From positions 612,001 to 676,000 of the forward strand of contig CM060107.1 in NCBI GenBank assembly GCA_030522415.1: DNA of 64,000 nt. Reading direction: 5' to 3'. Source of the DNA: Channallabes apus (Eukaryota; Chordata; Actinopteri; Siluriformes; Clariidae). Below the pieces are notes generated by a model. That model saw nothing but the letters and a program-made list of their open reading frames with translations, made no database searches and was not told the origin of the DNA. Of this stretch, positions 58,240 to 64,000 are shown piece after piece (positions within the stretch are counted from its first letter, which is position 1; the number at the start of each line of letters is the position of its first letter). The translations under genes and the position numbers were made by a program.

Positions 58240-59705
58240 GCAATGATGTGGAGATGGCAAATGTCAATATTTTATTCAGAATAGAACATAGATGACAGAT
58301 CAAAAGTTTAATCCGAGAAAATGTATCATTTTAAAGGAAAAATATGTTGATTCCAAATTTCACGGTGTCAACAAATACCCAAAAAGTTGGGAGAAGTAGC
58401 AATAAGAGGCTGGAAAAAGTAAATTTGAGCATAACGAAGAGCTGGAAGACCAATTAACAGTAATTAGGTTAATTGGCAACATGATTGGGTATAAAAAGAG
58501 CTTCTCAGAGTGGCAGTGTCTCTCAGAAGCCAAGATGGGTAGAGGATCACCAATTCCCACAATGTTGCGCAGAAAGATAGTGGAGCAATATCAGAAAGGT
58601 GTTACCCAGCGAAACATTGCAAAGACTTTGCAGTTATCATCATCAACTGTGCATAATATCATCCGAAGATTCAGAGAATCTGGAACAATCTCTGTGCGTA
58701 AGGGTCAAGGGCGTAAAACCATACTGGATGCCCGTGATCTCCGGGCCCTTAAACGACACTGCACCACAAACAGGAATGCTACTGTAAAGGAAATCACAGA
58801 ATGGGCTCAGGAATACTTCCAGAAACCATCGTCAGTGAACACAATCCACCGTGCCATCCGCCGTCGCCAGCTGAAACTCTACAGTGCAAAGAAGAAGCCA
58901 TTTCTAAGCAAGATCCACAAGCACAGGCGTTTTCATTGGGCCAGGGATCATTTAAAATGGAGTGTGGCAAAATGGAAGACTGTTCTGTGGTCAGACGAGT
59001 CACGATTCGAAGTTCTTGTTGGAAATGTGGGACGCCATGTCATCTGGACCAAAGAGGACAAGGACAACCCAAGTTGTTATCAACGCTCAGTTCAGAAGCC
59101 TGCATCTCTGATGGTATGGGGTTGCATGAGTGCGTGTGGCATGGGCAGCTTGCGTGTCTGGAAAGGCACCATCAATGCAGAAAAATATATTCAGCTTCTA
59201 GAACAACATCTAGTCATCTCTTTCAGGGAAGACCCTGCATTTTTCAACAAGATAATGCCAGACCACATTCTGCATCAATCACAACATCATGGCTGCGTAG
59301 GAGAAGGATCCGGGTACTGAAATGGCCAGTCTGCAGTCCAGATCTTTCCCCTATAGAGAACATTTGGCGCATCATAAAGAGGAAGGTGCGACAAAGAAGG
59401 CCCAAGACGATTGAACAGTTAGAGGCCTGTATTAGACAAGAATGGGAGAGCATTCCTATTTCTAAACTTGAGAAACTGGTCTCCTCGGTCCCCAGACGTC
59501 TGTTGAGTGTTGTAAGAAGAAGGGGAGATGCCACACAGTGGTGAAAATGGCCTTGTCCCAACTTTTTGGGGATTTGTTGACACCATGACATTTTGATTCA
59601 CCATATTTTTCCCTTAAAATGATACATTTTCTCAGTTTAAACATTTGTTCCGTGATTTATGTTCTATTCTGAATAAAATATTGACATTTGCCATCTCCAC
59701 ATCAT
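58240..59705 (+). mobile_element. Tc1-like transposon, nearly intact
   Basis: Inverted repeats share ATGATGTGGAGATGGCAAAT and its complement, over about 150 bp including the TTGGGAGA/TTTTTGGGG inner ends. It contains the transposase at 58481-59544. The left outer end is uncertain. Confidence 0.85.
58532..59544 (+). pseudogene. Tc1-family transposase with a single frameshift
   Basis: Cut-and-paste DDE transposase. The first frame starts at MGRGSPIPTMLRRK (58532; an in-frame ATG at 58481 is also possible). It shows a paired-type helix-turn-helix (QRNIAKTLQLSSSTVHNIIR), a GRKT hook, the first catalytic Asp in LWSDESRFEV and MVWGCMSACGMGSL. Near 59220 it shifts. The rest, in the next frame to 59544, carries FQQDNARPHSA (second Asp), CSPDLSPIENIW (Glu) and VVRRRGDATQW. 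All three acidic residues survive, and I see no other lesion. Confidence 0.88.
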
Positions 59706-59709
59706 TATA

Positions 59710-60566
59710 TTATAACTATAGTTAGCATCACATGTGTCTTCACTTGTAATCGGTCAGTCTGCCGGTTTAAAGGGTGAAAAGTAGCCACTGTGGTGTTATG
59801 GTGTGTGCCACACTGAACGTGGACCGCAGAACGCTAAGGAGAGAGTTGTCTCAGGATATTACAAAGAAAATTTGATTTAAATTGAAGGGACAGATAATAT
59901 GAATGATGACTGAAGAGCTCAACTTGCCAAGAGATTAGAGGTGAACTGCAAGGTCAAAATACATCAGCGTCAGATCACAAATCTGTTGCAGTTTGAGGCA
60001 AAGTGGACTTAATGGAAGATGACAGAGGAGCACACCACTGTTAAAAGCAAATAATAAAAAAGTGAGACTGGAATTGGCCATAATGTATACTGACAAGCCA
60101 CAAAGCTTCTGGGAGAATGTCCTTTGGTCAGATGAGACAAAACTGGACCATTTTGACAAGTTATATCAGCTGGTCTAGGGCTGCTTTGCTGCCTCTGGCA
60201 CATACATTGAATCTGTGCAGGGTACAATGCAATCTTAATGTGCTGCCCAGTGTCAGAAAGCTTGGTCACAGGTCATGGGTCCTCCAACAGGATAATGACC
60301 CAAAAACACACAGATAAAACCCCTCAAGAATAGCTAAGAACAGAACATTGGACTATTCTGAAGTGGCCTTCTACGAGCATAATCTGTGAAAAGAGCTGAA
60401 ACATGCAGTCTTTAGAAGGCACCCTTTAAACCTGGGACAGATGGAGCAGTTTGTTGATGATACATGGGCCAAAATACCTGTCGACAGGTGCAGAAATCTT
60501 ATTGAGAGTTTCAGAAATCACTTGATTGCAGTAATTACCTCAAAAGGTTGTGCAACAAAATATTAA
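59710..60566 (+). mobile_element. Second, heavily decayed Tc1-like transposon
   Basis: FWENVLWSDETKLDHF at about 60108-60155 (first Asp) and a QQDNDPKTH-like box at about 60285 (second Asp) remain, with stops throughout. It directly abuts the previous element. Confidence 0.75.
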
Positions 60567-60663
60567 GTAACAGTAAGAACACTGTTGGTGCAGCTGTTGG
60601 TGGTGGTAGCATCATACTCTGAGGCTGTTCTACTGCTAGCGGAAGTGGGGCCCTGGACAAACT

Positions 60664-60855
60664 GGATGGAGTGGGTAGCTCAGTGGTTAAGGCATTGGAC
60701 TACGGTTTCTGAAGATCCCAGGTTCAAACCCCACAACCACCAAGTTGCTACTGTTGGGCCCTTGAGCAAGGCCCTTAACTTAACTGCTCAGATGTATAAT
60801 GAGATAAAAATGTAAGTCACTCTGGATAAGAGCGTCTGCCAAATGCCTAAATGTA
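60664..60855 (+). mobile_element. tRNA-derived SINE
   Basis: Starts GGAGTGGGTAGCTCAGTGGT (A box), followed by AGGTTCAAACCCCACAACC (B box), then GGGCCCTTGAGCAAGGCCCT and GTCACTCTGGATAAGAGCGT. Homologous to 34184-34374. Confidence 0.85.
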
Positions 60856-61039
60856 TATGAATGATAAAAAAGGAGGAGAACCTGAGAACGCTTGAGCAGA
60901 ATCTCAAATCATCGGCTTCCAGAGAATTCCAGAGACGATACCAAGTAATACCAGAGACTATCAGTGTGGTGTTTGAAAACAATTTTGTCCTGAACTCCTC
61001 AAATATAAACGCATTATAGAGATCTGCTAGTATAGTGCA

Positions 61040-61640
61040 GGTCCTAATCCATCAATAGGGACAGCTTTCAGGTTCCTGAGTATTCATACTGCAGACAATC
61101 TCTCCAGGATCACAAACATCACGGCAGCAGTCAAGCAGGCACAGCAGAAAACTTGCATGCTGAGGATGTTGAGCTAAATAATGAGACCTAAATAGTGTCT
61201 TCCATTGAGGGCAGTGAGCAGCTGATGTTTTTATAGAAGGTGAAATACAGTATGTCAGCACTACAGTACTTGTTCAAGCATGTGGTTACCACCGTATTTC
61301 TACATAGCACACCGGCTGCTTGATCTACTAAAAGATCTATCTCACCCTGGACATCATCTATTTGACCTTCTCTGGCAGGTGCTTCAGGTCTCTCATATCA
61401 CAGACCTTCACAAGTAATGACTGGGAACTGGACGCTGCCAAACCTTGACACTGACCGTCGGGGATCATCTGCATTAAACACTTATAGACATCACAAACCT
61501 AACCGCACTTTAGTACAAAATTATTCCCAGTTTCACTAACTGCACATAAGACCATTGCAATTCATCAAACATGCAACAACGAAGCTGCTTTTATGTTTCT
61601 TTTCAATAGTAGTGTCTGATTGCATTATTTTTTATTATTT
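61040..61640 (+). mobile_element. Non-LTR LINE 3' relic
   Basis: FRFLSIHTADNLSRITNIT then AVKQAQQKTCMLRML (about 61068-61168) match the region after the reverse-transcriptase core in several fish LINEs. The rest is worn. Confidence 0.5.
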
Positions 61641-61878
61641 AATTTGGTCTATTTTTCTGTTTTATGCACCATCAGGACTATTACTTAGTGTTTTATAGGT
61701 AAAGCTATGACCAACTATAATAACTACTGTTATTTAACATATATAGTAATTATTTCTACATTATATAGCTATAGCTCTGTACATATAAATAGCTGTATGT
61801 ATAATCTCATAAATTTTAGAACAAAAATAGTATTTCAATAGGGTTAAAAGAAATAGGGTTTTGCAGGTGAAACATTCA

Positions 61879-63805
61879 GGGCCCGGTTTCTCGAAAGCTT
61901 CTTATCTCTAAGTAGTTCTTAAGTCGTACCTTAACCTCTCTCTTAACTTTATGGCGCATTTCTCGAAAGGTTCTTACGCTAAGTATCTCTTAGCTAAGTC
62001 AGACGTTCGTAAGGTTGGTCTGGACCAACCTTAACTCATACTTAGCGTAGTTTCAGCTCAAGACACTAGTCGCCGCCACTGAGCAGCAGTTTTTATAAAT
62101 CAGCGGTGTATGCAAACACATTATGGCACGTTATCAAAGTCGTATTAATGATGGAATATACTGTAGACCTGTTTAAGAATATTATTTTATTTGATATCAG
62201 AACTAATAGAGTGACTTTTAATTAGCCTATTTCATAATGTGACTAATGCATTAAAATTGCCAATCACAATTAATATTAAACAGCTGGCGAACAATTAGGC
62301 AGCGATACAGCGTGGTGTTGTGTTAAACTGAAGACGGCGCGGTCATGTTTCCTTTAGACAAAACTTCAGCCCTTTTCATATTTTCCCCGTGGTCGTTATT
62401 AAAAAATATATAAAATAAACGTTTTGCCTTTCAAGGCAACAGATTATGGAGCTTCTTGAGCTGCTCAGACCTGCGTGTGCCAGACCAACGCGTCGTACTT
62501 ACTGTACTTACTGTACTGTACACTCCCCGTCCCGATGTCCAGCTGCTCGCTGCTTTTTGTTTAAAATATGTTTCATTGCTCATTAGCCATTATCCATGAC
62601 TTTATGGGTTTTTCTTTTGACACGTTTTATTTTTTATGAAATTTGATTTAGTTAAATGAGAAAATAACCTTGGGAGTTTCAAACCCCGCATCCATTCATG
62701 TTTCTGTGTGATTGTAATGTTTAATACCCCTACAGTATTCACTTATGCGGTGTGACTCGGTGTGAGATGCGGTGTGTTATACCCCTATTTCACCTGCATG
62801 CGCGGTCTTGTGCTGTGGCCGTAGGCTTGATCATGATTCACCCCGAGTTTTTGCGCTGTGATTACGTTTCCATCTTTCCGCGTGAAAAATTCAACGTTTA
62901 ATTTTTTGCTGGTCCTCGCGGAAGCTTGCAGACTTTGCAGAACTTCGCGGAACGTTAAAGGAACGTCGTGGGCAATCGCGGCAGCTCACGGAGATGAGTC
63001 CGGCCACACAGGTGAGAGAGGGGTATGAGACACCACACAGGTGAGAGAGGGGTATTAGGCACCGTGATCCGCCTCGAGTGACCGGCGCCCGACGGTCCGC
63101 GAAGATCTGCCAGGTCCGCGAGCTTCCGCATGTTTATTTTTTTTGCGTGGTAAGATGGAAACGTAATAACAGCACCAAAACTCGCGCCGAATCATAATGA
63201 ACCGCACTTACGGCCCCGCGTGTGAGATAGGGGTATTAAACCTCCACTCTGTCATCTCATCGTATTCATTCCATAAGTGCGCTATACAACCCCAACAACT
63301 GACACTTCACATTGTTTCTGAAGCTGGTGAAGTGTGTTATCAGCTGTTTGTGTTTATCAGCTATGATTGTAAATCATGCCCCCCCCCCGTTCGTTTCACG
63401 GCCACATGTTACATGAAAATATTATATATTATATTATTATATTAATTAATATTAATTTATATATTTGTCTATTATGACATGTTATTGTTAAGTTAACACA
63501 TGTCGAAATAAACGCTATTAAAAGAATTTAGTGCAATGTTTAATTTGCATAGAAAGTGCCGTCTTTCTTAACACTGTCATGCAAAAGGAGTCAAAAATCG
63601 ATTCCAGAGCAACTGATGTCCGCTAATTCAGGACCTTCACTGTAGACAGCGCCGCGTAACGTCGGACGTAAGAGGCAGCGACTTAAGAAGACTCCTAAGA
63701 GACAGTTCGAGAAATACACTTAGAAAAGTTATCACTTAACGTAAGATATATCTTAAGAGTCTTCTTAGCGCGCGAATAGTGTGCGTTATCGAGAAACCGG
63801 GCCCA
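61879..63805 (+). mobile_element. Inverted-repeat DNA transposon (second copy, reverse to the first)
   Basis: GGGCCCGGTTTCTCGAAAGC at the left and TCGAGAAACCGGGCCC at the right. Subterminal zones are packed with CTTAAG and TCTTAGCTAAG palindromic motifs. It matches 46576-48473 in reverse. No transposase frame is seen, so it is non-autonomous. The target duplication is unclear. Confidence 0.82.
62725..63240. mobile_element. Small inverted-repeat elements nested in the larger one (at least two)
   Basis: TACCCCTACAG, TACCCCTATTTCACC, GAGAGGGGTAT (twice) and GTGAGATAGGGGTA mark several ends. Interior CTGTGGCCGTAGGC and TTTCCATCTTTCCGCG appear forward, with their complements (GGTAAGATGGAAACG) downstream, so two copies lie head to head. 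Confidence 0.7.
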
Positions 63806-64000
63806 GAGTCCTCAGTAGAACTGTGGACTTTTCTGCAGAACCAGTAAAACATAGTAGCTAGGTTTCTCATAAAACTGCACAAACTCTACCTTAAAAAGTC
63901 CACAAAGTGTTTCACACCAAAGACTGATTTTGTTTAATTGTTTAGTTTACTGGGCTTAATATATAATTTTTTATTTTTATTTTTTTGAAGGCATACTTGC

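Overview
The window is vertebrate nuclear DNA, almost certainly from a ray-finned fish. The grounds are dense (TG)n, (CA)n and (CT)n microsatellites, many L2-like LINEs with the short fish-type 3' tail, several Tc1/mariner copies and tRNA-derived SINEs. A catfish or other ostariophysan is my guess from the repeat style; the sequence does not prove it.

Region 1 (1-20.4 kb, + strand) is the 3' part of akap9, the centrosome/Golgi A-kinase anchor protein. I could join 30 exons with GT/AG borders into one continuous frame of 1,766 codons plus stop. It is a long coiled coil, then the PACT centrosome-targeting domain, then the conserved AKAP9 tail, with a poly(A) signal at 20426. The introns hold minisatellites, an antisense L2 LINE, an L2 fragment inside the PACT coding region and two Tc1 relics.

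Region 2 (20.4-26.7 kb) is repeats: L2 pieces in both orientations and one complete but dead Tc1 with both inverted repeats.

Region 3 (26.7-46.1 kb, - strand) is the most interesting part. It holds two tandem paralogues of a secreted Thr/Ser/Pro-rich mucin-like glycoprotein that I cannot name. For the copy nearer 30 kb I reconstructed a signal-peptide exon and four short exons that look like ZP-N (zona pellucida-type) modules, leading into a long mucin-repeat exon whose 3' end is damaged. The other copy has a single 7.8-kb mucin exon, open for 2,602 codons, built of in-frame higher-order repeats. A block of about 950 bp is nearly identical between the two, and conserved sequence continues 3' of both, suggesting extra terminal exons. 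The 5' exons of the large copy were not found.

Region 4 (46.1-64 kb) has no cellular gene that I can support. It is nested mobile DNA: two copies of a roughly 1.9-kb inverted-repeat element, each carrying the same smaller inverted-repeat element; an L2 LINE split by a Tc1; a nearly intact Tc1 transposase with one frameshift; SINEs; a Ty3/gypsy pol scrap; an LTR-like end; and several LINE fragments.
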